A stretch of DNA of 62,781 bases from Fibrobacter succinogenes (lineage in GTDB: Bacteria > Fibrobacterota > Fibrobacteria > Fibrobacterales > Fibrobacteraceae). Positions 8,628 through 18,106 of this stretch are shown piece by piece (positions within the stretch are counted from its first letter, which is position 1; each line of letters starts with the position of its first letter). Position numbers and translations under genes: made by a program. The stretch spans positions 1 through 62,781 of the forward strand of contig CACYRP010000018.1 in assembly GCA_902776765.1 (NCBI GenBank), in the 5' to 3' direction. The notes beneath the pieces are model-generated. The model saw nothing but the letters and a program-made list of their open reading frames with translations. It ran no database searches and was not told where the DNA came from.

Positions 8628-9635
8628 CTACATGGCGAGTGTCCAGCCGATGGCGAACAACGCGTAATAGGCGAGAACCCAGAAAATATCTGTGACTTCA
8701 GTAGGCGCTCCCCAACGGAGCGTTTTCTTTTTGGGGATGAATCCGCAGAGGAGGCCTGCAATAAAGCCGTACAGGTGGCCGAGAATGTCGGCGTTTTCGC
8801 CGAGGCCTAAGAAGACGGCGAGGGAGGCGGCGCCGCAGAGCGGCGCGAATCTGCGGAGCATGCCGTGCGTTTCGCGCGGCATGAGACGGAACTCGATGAC
8901 GGCGAGGCAACCGATGGTTGCGAAAACGAATCCAGAAAAGCCGATGGAACGGAAGTTTGTCTGCACTGTAAGCGCTACAAAGAAGTTGGCGACAGCGCTT
9001 GCAACGGCGAGGAACGGCACGAGTTTCGCAAGAGGAATGCGGTAATGCAAAAGGCTTAAGGCGAGGAATCCAGAGACGAGATTTGATGCAAGGTGACGGC
9101 TGTCTCCGTGGAGCGTCATGGCGGTAATCGTGCGCCACCATTCTCCGCGCAGAATCTTGGAGGCATCGGCAATGCCTGCGTTGTGCATTTGAACGAATGC
9201 GTCCGAAAAGTCTAAAAGTGTGCAGGCCACGGGAACGGCAAGCACCCAAAGCGGCTGGAGTGTGAGTTTTAGCGGGAGGGGTGGATTTTCGTTGCGCGGT
9301 GGATTTTCGCGGTGGTAAAGACGAATTTGGAATTGGGCTGCACGGCGTTTTTCGGGCTCCACAAAAATCTGGAAAGGGCCATCTTCGGAAAGCTCGATGC
9401 GGTGCGAAATTCCCTGTGATAACAGTACGAGACTTTCATCGCGAATTTGTCTAAAACCGCCTTCGCTGATGCGGATGTCGGAAGGCTGTTCGGGCTCGTC
9501 GTTTTGTTCGATGGAGGATTGAGCGGACTCTTGATTTGTCGGCAAGATTGCGTTTGGGCCAACGGCGCGAGACTCTTCGTCAAGTTTATCTGTAACTGGC
9601 CTGCGGCGAATCATCGGCGACATAAAACGGGGCAT
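8628..9635 (-). CDS. Rhomboid family intramembrane serine protease
   Basis: A 335-residue protein with an unusual ~120-residue cytosolic N-terminal extension, then six or so membrane segments. The rhomboid signatures are all there: GEWWRTITAMTLHGDSRHLASN (loop 1 and TM2), the catalytic serine in SIGFSGFVFA near residue 230 (GxSG), and the catalytic histidine in ILGHLYGFIAGLL near residue 283. It should therefore be an active protease cleaving membrane-protein substrates. AAGGAAGG precedes the ATG. The N-terminal extension has no recognised domain. Confidence 0.9.
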   Translation of the reverse strand: MPRFMSPMIRRRPVTDKLDEESRAVGPNAILPTNQESAQSSIEQNDEPEQPSDIRISEGGFRQIRDESLVLLSQGISHRIELSEDGPFQIFVEPEKRRAAQFQIRLYHRENPPRNENPPLPLKLTLQPLWVLAVPVACTLLDFSDAFVQMHNAGIADASKILRGEWWRTITAMTLHGDSRHLASNLVSGFLALSLLHYRIPLAKLVPFLAVASAVANFFVALTVQTNFRSIGFSGFVFATIGCLAVIEFRLMPRETHGMLRRFAPLCGAASLAVFLGLGENADILGHLYGFIAGLLCGFIPKKKTLRWGAPTEVTDIFWVLAYYALFAIGWTLAM

Positions 9636-9843
9636 GGCTACCTTCCTTTTGCATCGTTAGTAAAAACGGACATTCTATTCTCACTGTTTTTGTTTAAAAG
9701 CAAACCGCGTGCCAAAAAGGGAAATCTGCTCAAAAAAGTAAAAATTCACTAAAAACCAAAAACAATAGGTTCCTCACTTATTCAAAAGATAACATGCAAA
9801 TGTTTCAAAAGCAAATGATTAAAGCATTTTTTTTGAAACTCTG

Positions 9844-11655
9844 TCAGAATATCTGTGCTGCCGAGGTGAGTGCAAATTTGCCTGTAGCCGTTTCGCATTC
9901 GGCGCGCACATAGGCAAAGCCGAATGTCGCGACGGGAATATCGGCGTGGTCTGGGGCTGCGATGAGGCTGCCGAGCATGATTTCTTCGGTGGACGCGAGT
10001 TTCCCGTTCGGGAGCTCACGGCGGCCGTAAATACGGATATAGCGGAAGCCGCCTCCCATTTCTTTGTTGCTGCGGGCGTGGAATGTGATTTCTTTGCTCA
10101 ATTCCTTGTCGCTCCGTTCCCACCAGAGGGCGGGACCGTCCGTGATGTAGCAGTTGTCGGCGGTGAAGGCGGTGTTGATGGCGTCGAGGGAGAGCGAGAC
10201 TTTACTGGATCCTTCGCTTTGCTCAGGATGACACATGGTTGTCGAACCGCTCTCGTCTCTCGTCTCTCGTCTCTCGTCTAATTTTACAACCGTGCGGACT
10301 TTCCCGAAGGTATGTGCTTGTGTATGCTTTAGCGATAGTAGCGGCATGCTTACGGCGGTCATGCTGTTCAAATCGCCATGAGCATCGTTCCCGCCGATGG
10401 GCAATAAATAATTGCCTTTGCCTAATTCATTTATCCAAAATTCTCGACCGAGCTTGAAACCTTCATCGCGAATGCCATTCCAGAACTGGAGTCCGCGAAT
10501 GGCGTGCGTTTTTTTTGCGCCTTTGTCTGCGCGCTCGTTCGGAATGTTTAAGTCTTCAGGTTTCCAATAACCGCGGCGGAAAACGAACTTTTCCAAGAGT
10601 CCCATTTGCTGGAAGGGGTGGGCTGCGAAGCAATGCGCTTCCGTCATGTTGAGTATTTGCTTGATGCTGCGCGTCGGCCTGTTTTCGAGCCAATAGCGGC
10701 CGCAATCGCCGAGGCCCGGGAGGTAACCTTCGGGGCCGAGGACGGTCATGTGTACGTTTTCGCCTTTGCTGTTGCCTGCGGAAACTTCTTCGCCGGCAAT
10801 CAGGAGCGGCAAGCGATCTCCGTTTTCGTCTGTTTTCGGGAGCGCCGCAATTTCTTCGCGCAATTTTTGGAATCTGGGTACAGGCGATTCGGCTTCTTTG
10901 GTGAAATCTTCTTGCGTGAAGGCAAAATCGTAAGCGTGATCGGTGCAGCTCACAAAGTCGAGCCCGACCGCTTTTGCCGCCTGTTGAAAGACTTCGGGCG
11001 TGGCGCCGTATTCCACATGGTCTGCGGAGTAATGCGTGTGGCAATGCATTTCGCCCGCGGCGTAGCCGGGTGCGATGGGCGGAGCTTCGTTTAAAACTTT
11101 AAAGCGGAGCGGTACCGGTTTTAAACGCGGCAAGTTCCAGCGCTCAAACGTTTGCGTTTTTCCGTTGCGTTCGACTGTCAATTTGCAGTGCGCTTCGTAA
11201 GTGCCCGCCGGAATTTTCCCAAGCGCAAGCGGGATGAATTTCATCTGCTCATGGACATCGAGATTCAAGTCTTTGCTGATGATTCCGTGTTGTATTGTTG
11301 CGGACAGATGGCGGATCGGGTCCGCTATGACGTTATCGTTAGGTTCCGGCGCAGTTTCAGTTGCATCAGGTTCCGGCTCGGGGGCCGGAATGACGTGAAT
11401 TTCTGAGGCCGGAATTACGTTTAGTTCTGAGGTCGAGGAAACGTGCTTTAGGGTAATTTCCGCGGTCTTTAGCGTTGTCGGAAAATGGTCGGCATCGCGC
11501 ACGACAATCCAGAGCATGGGTTCAACACCTGGCACGAACTGGAAGGGCGCATCGAAAATGATTTCAGGCCACGGTTTGTAAAGGAGCGACCAGGGTAGCT
11601 TGAACTTAAAATGCGTTTCGGCATAACGCAATTTTTCCCCTGGTAAAAAACTCAT
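9844..11655 (-). CDS. PHP-domain (polymerase/histidinol phosphatase-like) metal hydrolase
   Basis: A 603-residue protein. The PHP metal-binding signature HCHTHYSADHVEYGATPEV is near residue 205, with further motifs SCTDHAYDF, LIAGEEVS, AHPFQQMG and IGGNDAHGD, as in PHP phosphoesterases that act on phosphates or nucleic acids. The N-terminal ~200 residues look like a beta-sandwich. Start overlaps the stop of the upstream beta-barrel gene by 1 bp (TGATG), indicating coupling. Two stretches look like absorbed repeat DNA: NVIPASEIHVIPAPEPEP (about residues 78-95) and the DERRETRDES..CHPEQSEGSSK segment (about residues 458-486). Catalytic target is unknown. Confidence 0.8.
   Translation of the reverse strand: MSFLPGEKLRYAETHFKFKLPWSLLYKPWPEIIFDAPFQFVPGVEPMLWIVVRDADHFPTTLKTAEITLKHVSSTSELNVIPASEIHVIPAPEPEPDATETAPEPNDNVIADPIRHLSATIQHGIISKDLNLDVHEQMKFIPLALGKIPAGTYEAHCKLTVERNGKTQTFERWNLPRLKPVPLRFKVLNEAPPIAPGYAAGEMHCHTHYSADHVEYGATPEVFQQAAKAVGLDFVSCTDHAYDFAFTQEDFTKEAESPVPRFQKLREEIAALPKTDENGDRLPLLIAGEEVSAGNSKGENVHMTVLGPEGYLPGLGDCGRYWLENRPTRSIKQILNMTEAHCFAAHPFQQMGLLEKFVFRRGYWKPEDLNIPNERADKGAKKTHAIRGLQFWNGIRDEGFKLGREFWINELGKGNYLLPIGGNDAHGDLNSMTAVSMPLLSLKHTQAHTFGKVRTVVKLDERRETRDESGSTTMCHPEQSEGSSKVSLSLDAINTAFTADNCYITDGPALWWERSDKELSKEITFHARSNKEMGGGFRYIRIYGRRELPNGKLASTEEIMLGSLIAAPDHADIPVATFGFAYVRAECETATGKFALTSAAQIF
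10203..10280. repeat. Dispersed repeats inside the PHP CDS
   Basis: ACTGGATCCTTCGCTTTGCTCAGGATGAC (10203-10232) is a copy of the dispersed GTCAT..CCAGT family, and directly beyond it lie four CTCTCGT-type units (about 10248-10278) like those in intergenic word-repeat elements. Together they are read through in frame by the PHP gene. Confidence 0.75.
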
Positions 11656-12875
11656 CAGTCCCCTTTCGTTTTGATTTCTTCGGCGGGCGCGTTCTTTTCC
11701 GCGCTTTTTTCATTCGGCGTGCTGTTTTCTGCCGGCGTATTTTTAACTGGCGCGAGATCCGGTTCTTTCTTCGGGGCAGGCGCAACTTTCGCCGAATCCG
11801 GTGCAATTACTTCTGCGGTATCCGAGACAAGCCCAATCGAATCGACTTTCGCGCTATCAGCCGTAACCTTCGCGCTGTCCATGGTTGCATTTTTTACAGA
11901 ATCTTGAATAGCTTTCGTAGAGTCGGCGACTTTTACGTCTGCGGCAACACCTAACGAGTCCGCAACTTTAGCAGTGTCTGCGACATTTTCGACAGAGTCA
12001 ACTTTCACAGAATCTTTTTTCGTATCGTCGATAATCCTGACTTTGGGTTTATTTTCATCGTCATCATCATCGTCGTCGTCTTTAGGCTTTGGTTTGTTCC
12101 ACAGCCCGAATGAACCTCTAATTTGCAATTGTATCCCACCAAGGTTCCACTTAGCTTTTTCATCTGGACCATTTGGCACAATGTCCGAGAATTTCTTGTT
12201 CGACTTCACGGAGATGGAATTAAATCCGATGTCGCCATAAAGTTTAAAGCTCTTCCAGGTTGCAAAAAGGTAGCCCACGCTTACGCCAAAACCAGCACCC
12301 AAGAGCGGTGTTTCGGCATCGAGTTTACCCCAGGTGGTGTAAATTTCGGTGCCCGGCAGCACCCAGTACCAACGCACGGCCAAGCTGAAAAGTCCGCCCG
12401 TGCTGAGCGTGATGAAATTCTTAGGCAATGCAAATCGGTATTCCAAATAAAAAGGAATGCCTTGCAGCGTGTATTCGTAACTGTGGGTGTTGCTCTTGCG
12501 GTCGGTCAAAACCACTGATTCGTTATCGTAAATAAAACCGATGCCCGCGCTCAAAAAGTGGTCTTCGGTGAATTGCCACTGGATTCCAGCGGTAATCGGA
12601 AAGCAAAAATTGACTTTCTGGAAATCCTGTTTTGCAACGTTCAAGGATTCGGCGCTGTTCACGGCGTTTTCCTTGAATCCGTAATAGATGGTGTCGATGG
12701 CTTCTTGGAAGTATTTGCGTTCTTCAAAGCTGATGAAAGAAATTGACGGTTGCAAAAAGACCGACAGAATGGAATTGTCGTGGTCCAGCTTTTCTTCGCT
12801 CGCAGCAAAGCCTGTTGCAGTCATCAACAAAACGGCAACGAGCGAAAAAACAATATTTCTGGACTTCGATTTCAT
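11655..12875 (-). CDS. Outer-membrane beta-barrel protein with acidic and DSAKV-repeat tail
   Basis: A 406-residue protein with signal peptide (MKSKSRNIVFSLVAVLLMTA...GFAA). Residues ~35-250 show alternating aromatic strands typical of small OMP barrels (AGIGFIYDNES, FYLEYRFALP, GAGFGVSVGYL, KLYGDIGFNSIS, LQIRGSFGLW). A run of eight aspartates and a ~110-residue tail of V-A-D-S/D-S-A-K-V periodic repeats rich in Asp, Lys, Ala and Pro follow, predicted disordered and probably periplasmic. It is between bamD (8 nt upstream) and the PHP gene, in one apparent operon. Function unknown. Confidence 0.75.
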   Translation of the reverse strand: MKSKSRNIVFSLVAVLLMTATGFAASEEKLDHDNSILSVFLQPSISFISFEERKYFQEAIDTIYYGFKENAVNSAESLNVAKQDFQKVNFCFPITAGIQWQFTEDHFLSAGIGFIYDNESVVLTDRKSNTHSYEYTLQGIPFYLEYRFALPKNFITLSTGGLFSLAVRWYWVLPGTEIYTTWGKLDAETPLLGAGFGVSVGYLFATWKSFKLYGDIGFNSISVKSNKKFSDIVPNGPDEKAKWNLGGIQLQIRGSFGLWNKPKPKDDDDDDDDENKPKVRIIDDTKKDSVKVDSVENVADTAKVADSLGVAADVKVADSTKAIQDSVKNATMDSAKVTADSAKVDSIGLVSDTAEVIAPDSAKVAPAPKKEPDLAPVKNTPAENSTPNEKSAEKNAPAEEIKTKGD

Positions 12876-12883
12876 CCGTTCGC

Positions 12884-13738
12884 CTAGTTAGCCAAAGTCT
12901 TTTCTTCTTTCTGCAAGCGCTTCTTTTCAGCTTCTTTCTTGAGGCGCTTTTCGTAGGCTTCTTCGGCCTTGACGATCTTATCTTCGGCCTTCTTCACGCG
13001 CTTTTGAATTTCCTTGTCTTCGCTAGATTCGTTCTGGGCGATGGCGAGGAATTCTCTTGCGGTTTCGAACTGGTCGAGGTCCATGTAAGCATCCGAAATC
13101 AAGAAGAGCGCTTCTTGACGGCGCTTTGCCTTCGGGTATGTTTCCAAAAATTCCTTGAAGTAAATCACGGCAGCTTGCGGCTTTTCCATGCGCAAGTAAA
13201 GGCGACCTGTCTGGAATTCCTTTTCGGCAACGCGGTCCACGAGCAGGTTGTAGTAGTAATCGACCGAGTCGCGGAGCGGTGTGTTCGGGTGGTTTGCGAG
13301 ATAGCGTTCAAAGTCCTTCATGGCGGTTGTCGTGTTCGATTCGTCACGGTCAATTTTGTAATCCATGTTGAACGAAGAGACTGCCTTGCGGAATTCGGCG
13401 GTTTCTGCAAACGGAGAGCCCGGGAAGTTCACGATAAAGCTGCCGTATTCGCCACGGGCTTCAATCCACTGCTCCAGGTTGAAATGGCTTTCGGCAAGCA
13501 AGAACTGCGCTTGTTCCATGTAGCCAGAACCTGCACAGGTAGAAAGAATTTCTTCGAGTTTCTCGACGGAGCGTCCGTACTTCTGGGCTTTGAAAAGTTG
13601 TTCGGCGTTTTCGTAACGCTTTTTGCACCAGTCGGTGTGGGTCATTTTTTCGTTCGACGAAGTAGAGGAACAACCCATCATGGTTGCCATATAAAGGAAA
13701 AGAGGAACGAACAGGGTACTCTTGAAAACTTTTTTCAT
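12884..13738 (-). CDS. bamD: BamD-like outer-membrane assembly lipoprotein
   Basis: A TPR lipoprotein: signal peptide ending in YMATMMGC-SS (lipobox), then BamD-type repeats (YENAEQLFKAQKYGRSVEKLEEIL, AQFLLAESHFNLEQWIEARGEYGSF, FPGSPFAETAEFRKAVSSF). The length of ~284 residues is normal for BamD plus a charged coiled-coil tail rich in Lys/Glu. BamD is the essential lipoprotein partner of BamA in beta-barrel insertion. I favour ATG 13738, which gives a standard signal peptide; ATG 13768 would add ten residues. It is divergent from lptF with almost no promoter space. Confidence 0.8.
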   Translation of the reverse strand: MKKVFKSTLFVPLFLYMATMMGCSSTSSNEKMTHTDWCKKRYENAEQLFKAQKYGRSVEKLEEILSTCAGSGYMEQAQFLLAESHFNLEQWIEARGEYGSFIVNFPGSPFAETAEFRKAVSSFNMDYKIDRDESNTTTAMKDFERYLANHPNTPLRDSVDYYYNLLVDRVAEKEFQTGRLYLRMEKPQAAVIYFKEFLETYPKAKRRQEALFLISDAYMDLDQFETAREFLAIAQNESSEDKEIQKRVKKAEDKIVKAEEAYEKRLKKEAEKKRLQKEEKTLAN

Positions 13739-13792
13739 TTTTTTTCTTTGGTTAATTCTAACTTTCATGCTGTAAAGTAGATAGGTCCTTTT

Positions 13793-15187
13793 TTGGCTTC
13801 GCTCTTTGGCATTACTTTTTTGTTTGTAGTTGACTTTTTAGTCAAAATCTTGGACAATGTGTTGTCCAAGGGCTTGCCTACATCTACGGTTCTTGAAATT
13901 TTTGCGCTCAACTTGGCATGGATGCTTTCGCTTTCGATCCCGATGGCGGTGCTTGTGGCAAGCCTCATGACGTTTGGGCGCATGTCCGGCGACCAAGAAA
14001 TTACGGCGGTCAAGGCGGCGGGAATTTCGCCCTTGTCGTTGATGCGTCCGGTGCTGCTTGTAGCGCTTTTGCTTTCGGTCTTGATGGTCGTGTTCAACAA
14101 CTGGGTGCTCCCGGAGGCAAACCACCGCTCGGTGGAACTCATGAACGCCGTTTCGCGCAAAAAGCCTCATGTGTTTGTCGATGCCGGACGACTCATTACG
14201 CAGTTTCCGGGGGTACAACTCTGGGTGAACCGCATCGATCCTGTTTCGGGAACGTTGTACGGGATCCAAATTTTTGAAATGGAAAAGAAGGGCGCACCGC
14301 GTATTGTGTATGCCGACAGCGCTACGATGGACTATGTGGATAACGGCGCTACGCTTATGCTCCGCCTCCGCAGTGGCGAGACGCATCTCGTCGATCCTGA
14401 TGATGCGGACAACTATTTCCGTATCCGCTTCTTCTCGCAAGATTTGGCCATGCAAAACGTAGATGACCGCCTCGAACGCCGTAGCCGCAGTTACCGCAGC
14501 GACCGCGAAATGCCGGTCGAGATGATGTGGGACGTGGTGACGGATGCGCGTGCCAAGTACGATACGGCGGCAGTGCAGGCTAAGTCTCGACGTTTGCCGA
14601 CGCTTGCCCGCATTCGTGAATATGCCGTGGGCGATAGCATTCTCCCGGCTGATGCAAGCGGTGTTCCGATGAGCGATTCCTTGCAGTTTGTGCAGGGGCT
14701 CCGCAAAGTCCGCGTGCAAGAGACCGCGTCGCTCCGTGCGACAGAACGCGCCTGGGGCCGCATGGAAGGCGAACTCAAACGCGCCGCGCAGTACATGGTC
14801 GAAATTCATAAAAAGTTCAGCACTGCGTTTGCTTGCTTTATATTCGTGCTGATTGGCGCTCCGCTTGGAATCATGGCGCGCAAGGGCGGCATTGGCACAG
14901 GCATTCTCTATAGCCTCGCGTTCTTTGTCATTTATTGGATTTGCCTTATCGGTGGCGAAAACTTGGCCGACCGCTTGATTGTCTCTCCGGAACTTGCCAT
15001 GTGGATTTCGAACGTCATCATCGGCATAATCGGGATTCTCCTTACGCGAGCGATGATTCGCGACCGCTTCTCGGGCAATTCCAAGGTTTTACGCTTCTTT
15101 AAAATCGTTGGCAAGTATACAGGCGTTATCTATTGTATCAGGGCTGCTGGTTGGTTGTTTGGTAAACTCAAGAAGAGGTTCGGATGA
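13793..15187 (+). CDS. lptF: LPS export permease LptF-type, with unusual N-terminus
   Basis: A YjgP/YjgQ permease: membrane helices at the start (ITFLFVVDFLVKILDN...), the TFGRMSGDQEITAVKAAGIS coupling-helix segment, a large periplasmic beta-jellyroll region, and C-terminal helices (FSTAFACFIFVLIGAPLGIMARKGG...). LptF and LptG form the membrane part of the LptB2FG ABC transporter that extracts LPS. The open frame begins after a TAG at 13778; the only usable starts are TTG 13793 or ATA 13781, so the usual N-terminal ~12 residues (R-Y-x-x-R-E... before the P-F-L) are missing. Stop overlaps lptG by ATGA. Confidence 0.8.
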   Translation: MASLFGITFLFVVDFLVKILDNVLSKGLPTSTVLEIFALNLAWMLSLSIPMAVLVASLMTFGRMSGDQEITAVKAAGISPLSLMRPVLLVALLLSVLMVVFNNWVLPEANHRSVELMNAVSRKKPHVFVDAGRLITQFPGVQLWVNRIDPVSGTLYGIQIFEMEKKGAPRIVYADSATMDYVDNGATLMLRLRSGETHLVDPDDADNYFRIRFFSQDLAMQNVDDRLERRSRSYRSDREMPVEMMWDVVTDARAKYDTAAVQAKSRRLPTLARIREYAVGDSILPADASGVPMSDSLQFVQGLRKVRVQETASLRATERAWGRMEGELKRAAQYMVEIHKKFSTAFACFIFVLIGAPLGIMARKGGIGTGILYSLAFFVIYWICLIGGENLADRLIVSPELAMWISNVIIGIIGILLTRAMIRDRFSGNSKVLRFFKIVGKYTGVIYCIRAAGWLFGKLKKRFG

Positions 15188-16284
15188 AATTCTCTCGATA
15201 CCTTATCTGGAATTTCTTGAAGATGTTCCTCATCGTGGTGTGCGGGGCTATTCTCATCTTTGTCGTGATTGACTTTGTCGGTAATATCAAGACATGGCTT
15301 GCCCGCGACATGAAGGCGGTAGCCGATTATTACTTGAGTTATCTCCCGTATATTTTGTACTTGATCACTCCGGTTGCCTTGTTTATTGCGGTTCTCGCTT
15401 CGGTGGGTAACATGGCGCGTCACCTTGAAATGAGTGCCATGCAGAGCTCCGGGCAAAGTCCGTTCAAAACGCTTTTGCCGATATTCTTCTTGGGTGTTCT
15501 CATGTCGATTGGTTCGTACGAAATGAGCGAGCACTGGCTCCCGGATGCAAACCACAAGCGTTTTGAAATCATGGAAACGAATGCGCAAAAACGCAAGAAT
15601 CCGCGCATCAAGGAAAAGCAGGACTTTACGTTTATCGATAGTGAAAAGAACAGTTGGTTCTTTAAACATTACTCCGGTAAGAACAAAATAGGCCGAGATG
15701 TTGTTCTGCTTGTACGCGATCGTGGGCGCTTGGTTGAACGTTACGATGTTCGTGCAATCCGCTGGATCGAAAAAGATTCTGTTACCAAGGCGGGGTTCTG
15801 GCGTTTTGAAAACGGCTTCCATCGAGTGTTCAAAAAAGATGGTTCTGTCGAAGTTTCGCAAGTCCGCATGGAAAGCATGAAGGGCAAGGTGAATACGCAC
15901 CCCAATGACCTCATCAACGAAAGGCAACTTGCCGACGAAATGGATTCTAAGATGGTCAAGGAGCGCATCAATGTGTTGCGCCGTTCGGGCGAAGATACCC
16001 GCGCCATGGAGACTGCACTCCAGTTCAAGTATTCTGCGCATTGGATGAACTTGATTGTGCTTTTGATTGGGGCGGCGCTTTGCCACCGGTATAGCCGCTC
16101 TGGGGGCCTCTCCCAGAAGTTCGGTGTTGGTCTGTTGCTTGTTTTTAGCTATTATATTCTAGAGAGAATAGGTCTTAAAATGGGTGAAAACGGAGCTCTG
16201 TCGCCGTTCTGGGCGGCGTGGAACAGTCACTTCATTTATGCCGGTCTCGCGTTTGTCATGTTATACCGATCATTCCGCTTGTAG
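15184..16284 (+). CDS. lptG: LPS export permease LptG-type
   Basis: A 366-residue YjgP/YjgQ family protein starting MKFSRYLIWNFLKMFLIVVC, the typical LptF/G N-terminus, with six predicted membrane helices in two groups around a periplasmic domain. The conserved LEMSAMQSSGQSPF coupling region and EHWLPDANHKRFE occur after the first helices. It overlaps lptF by 4 bp and is followed 10 nt later by a GGDEF gene, so all three are probably cotranscribed. Confidence 0.85.
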   Translation: MKFSRYLIWNFLKMFLIVVCGAILIFVVIDFVGNIKTWLARDMKAVADYYLSYLPYILYLITPVALFIAVLASVGNMARHLEMSAMQSSGQSPFKTLLPIFFLGVLMSIGSYEMSEHWLPDANHKRFEIMETNAQKRKNPRIKEKQDFTFIDSEKNSWFFKHYSGKNKIGRDVVLLVRDRGRLVERYDVRAIRWIEKDSVTKAGFWRFENGFHRVFKKDGSVEVSQVRMESMKGKVNTHPNDLINERQLADEMDSKMVKERINVLRRSGEDTRAMETALQFKYSAHWMNLIVLLIGAALCHRYSRSGGLSQKFGVGLLLVFSYYILERIGLKMGENGALSPFWAAWNSHFIYAGLAFVMLYRSFRL

Positions 16285-16294
16285 AGGGTTTTAA

Positions 16295-18103
16295 ATGTCC
16301 GTGTCTGAAATTTTGTTTGTGGTTGCTGGTGCGTTGCTAGGTCTCGCTTTTCAGGGGGGGATGTTCCTGTTCCTTATCCCGTTTGCGGTTGTTGCATTTT
16401 CGCTTGCATGCATGAACCGCCCGAATGTTCCGCCGAACACGTCTGTACTTCCGGTTATCAAGAGCAATAAACGTTCGACGGCGCTTACGCCGGTGGTCTC
16501 TCCGGATCTCCGTAATGAGTTTACGAACGACGTCAAAATGGATACGAACGAGCCGAACTCTTCGCTTCGTGTGAATCAGGTATGGGCTCGTGCAAATTCG
16601 GATGTCGATAAAGCTTTTGCCGATATTTTGCGTTGCCTCAAGGTGCTTATGCCGCAGGCGAACACGCTCACTATCTTTACGAATGGCGGGAGCGCGAACG
16701 AACTTCGCTTGAGAACGTTCCAAAGCGATATTCCTAATATCATTGACGCAAGTGCAAAAATTACAGAAAATATGGGCATCTTGAGCCAGCTCTTGCGCCC
16801 AGAAGTTTCGCGCATTTTGGAAGGCGATTTGCTCGTTGGAAAACGCCTCACGTATTATATCGAAAATCGTCAAATTCGGTCTTTGGTGGGTGTCCCGCTG
16901 CTTGACCGCGATGAACGCCGCCTTGGTGTTTTGCTCGTGGACTCGCTGCACCCGAATGCATTTACGGCGGCCGAGGCGCAGGCGCTTACGTTCATTGCAC
17001 ATGCAATGTACATGGTGAGTTTCAAAAGCTTTATCTCGGCGCAGAACTACATTGAACAGCAACAGTTCAGTACGCTTTACCATTACCAGCGCAAATTCTT
17101 CCAGACGATGTCTGTGAAGGATATTTACAAACAAATGTTTGAGTACGTCAAGGAAAACATGCCGTTTGACCGCTTGACGATTCTTTTGCTCGATAAGCCG
17201 AAAGAAGGCGCTGGCCGCGTGATTTACTGCGTGGGCATGGATTCCGAACAGTTTGTCGATAAGCAATTTACCTTGTCCGATAAAGGAATTTTTGTCCTTG
17301 CTCTTATGAGGAACCGCCCGGTATTCCGCTCGTTCAATTCGGGCTATGCCGATTACGTACCGCGCTTGAACGATTCTGAAAAACGCAATATGGAACTTCG
17401 TCAGTTGTTCGTAATGCCGGTATCGTCGGAACCGGATTCCAAGACTGCTGAACTTGCCATTTGCCTTGAAAGCCGCTACAACAACCGCTATCAGGAACAC
17501 GAAAAGAAATTGCTCAAGGCATTTGCGGGCGTTGCCGGTTTTGCCTATGCTCGCGCCTGCCAGTTCGAAAAGGGCAAGGACCTTGCTACACGCGATGGCT
17601 TGACGGGACTCATGAACCATCGCTCTTTGCAGGAAGCTCTCCGCACAGAAAAAGTTCGCGCAGACCGCAAAAAGTATAACATTGGCGTCTTGATGATGGA
17701 TATTGACCATTTCAAACGTGTAAACGATACGTATGGTCACCCGATTGGCGATGTTGTTATTAAAGGAATTGCCAATGCGATTAGCGGCGAAATCCGCAAG
17801 GAAATTGATGTCGTTGCGCGCTATGGCGGTGAAGAATTTGTGGTGGCACTCATTGATACAACGCCGGAGGGTATGATTGAAACGGCTGAACGCATTCGTA
17901 AGGCTGTGGGCAAGCTCGAATTCAACGTGCACTTGACAGATCCGCTACGTGTTACGGTCAGTATTGGAGCCTTCCTTGTAGAACCGGAATTTGCGGATAT
18001 GAAGAAGGCTGTTAATAATGCAGACCAAGCGCTTTATAAGGCTAAGGAAGGCGGGCGCAATCAGGTCGTGCAATTTGAAAAAATTGAAACGGATGCGGTG
18101 TGA
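16295..18103 (+). CDS. Membrane-anchored GAF-GAF-GGDEF diguanylate cyclase
   Basis: A 602-residue protein with two N-terminal transmembrane helices (residues ~5-45), two GAF-like sensor domains (~95-235 and ~260-420), and a GGDEF domain (~440-595) with DGLTGLMNHRSL, MDIDHFKRVNDTYGH and active-site GGEEF near residue 510. It should make cyclic di-GMP. The product-inhibition RxxD site five residues before GGEEF reads KEID, so feedback inhibition by the usual I-site is probably lost. Third gene after lptF-lptG. Confidence 0.9.
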   Translation: MSVSEILFVVAGALLGLAFQGGMFLFLIPFAVVAFSLACMNRPNVPPNTSVLPVIKSNKRSTALTPVVSPDLRNEFTNDVKMDTNEPNSSLRVNQVWARANSDVDKAFADILRCLKVLMPQANTLTIFTNGGSANELRLRTFQSDIPNIIDASAKITENMGILSQLLRPEVSRILEGDLLVGKRLTYYIENRQIRSLVGVPLLDRDERRLGVLLVDSLHPNAFTAAEAQALTFIAHAMYMVSFKSFISAQNYIEQQQFSTLYHYQRKFFQTMSVKDIYKQMFEYVKENMPFDRLTILLLDKPKEGAGRVIYCVGMDSEQFVDKQFTLSDKGIFVLALMRNRPVFRSFNSGYADYVPRLNDSEKRNMELRQLFVMPVSSEPDSKTAELAICLESRYNNRYQEHEKKLLKAFAGVAGFAYARACQFEKGKDLATRDGLTGLMNHRSLQEALRTEKVRADRKKYNIGVLMMDIDHFKRVNDTYGHPIGDVVIKGIANAISGEIRKEIDVVARYGGEEFVVALIDTTPEGMIETAERIRKAVGKLEFNVHLTDPLRVTVSIGAFLVEPEFADMKKAVNNADQALYKAKEGGRNQVVQFEKIETDAV

Positions 18104-18106
18104 TTT

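Noticed and set aside
16337..17932. 531-codon minus-strand frame opposite the GAF-GAF-GGDEF gene
   Set aside because: No motifs, His/Arg-rich antisense text; the plus-strand gene is well supported.
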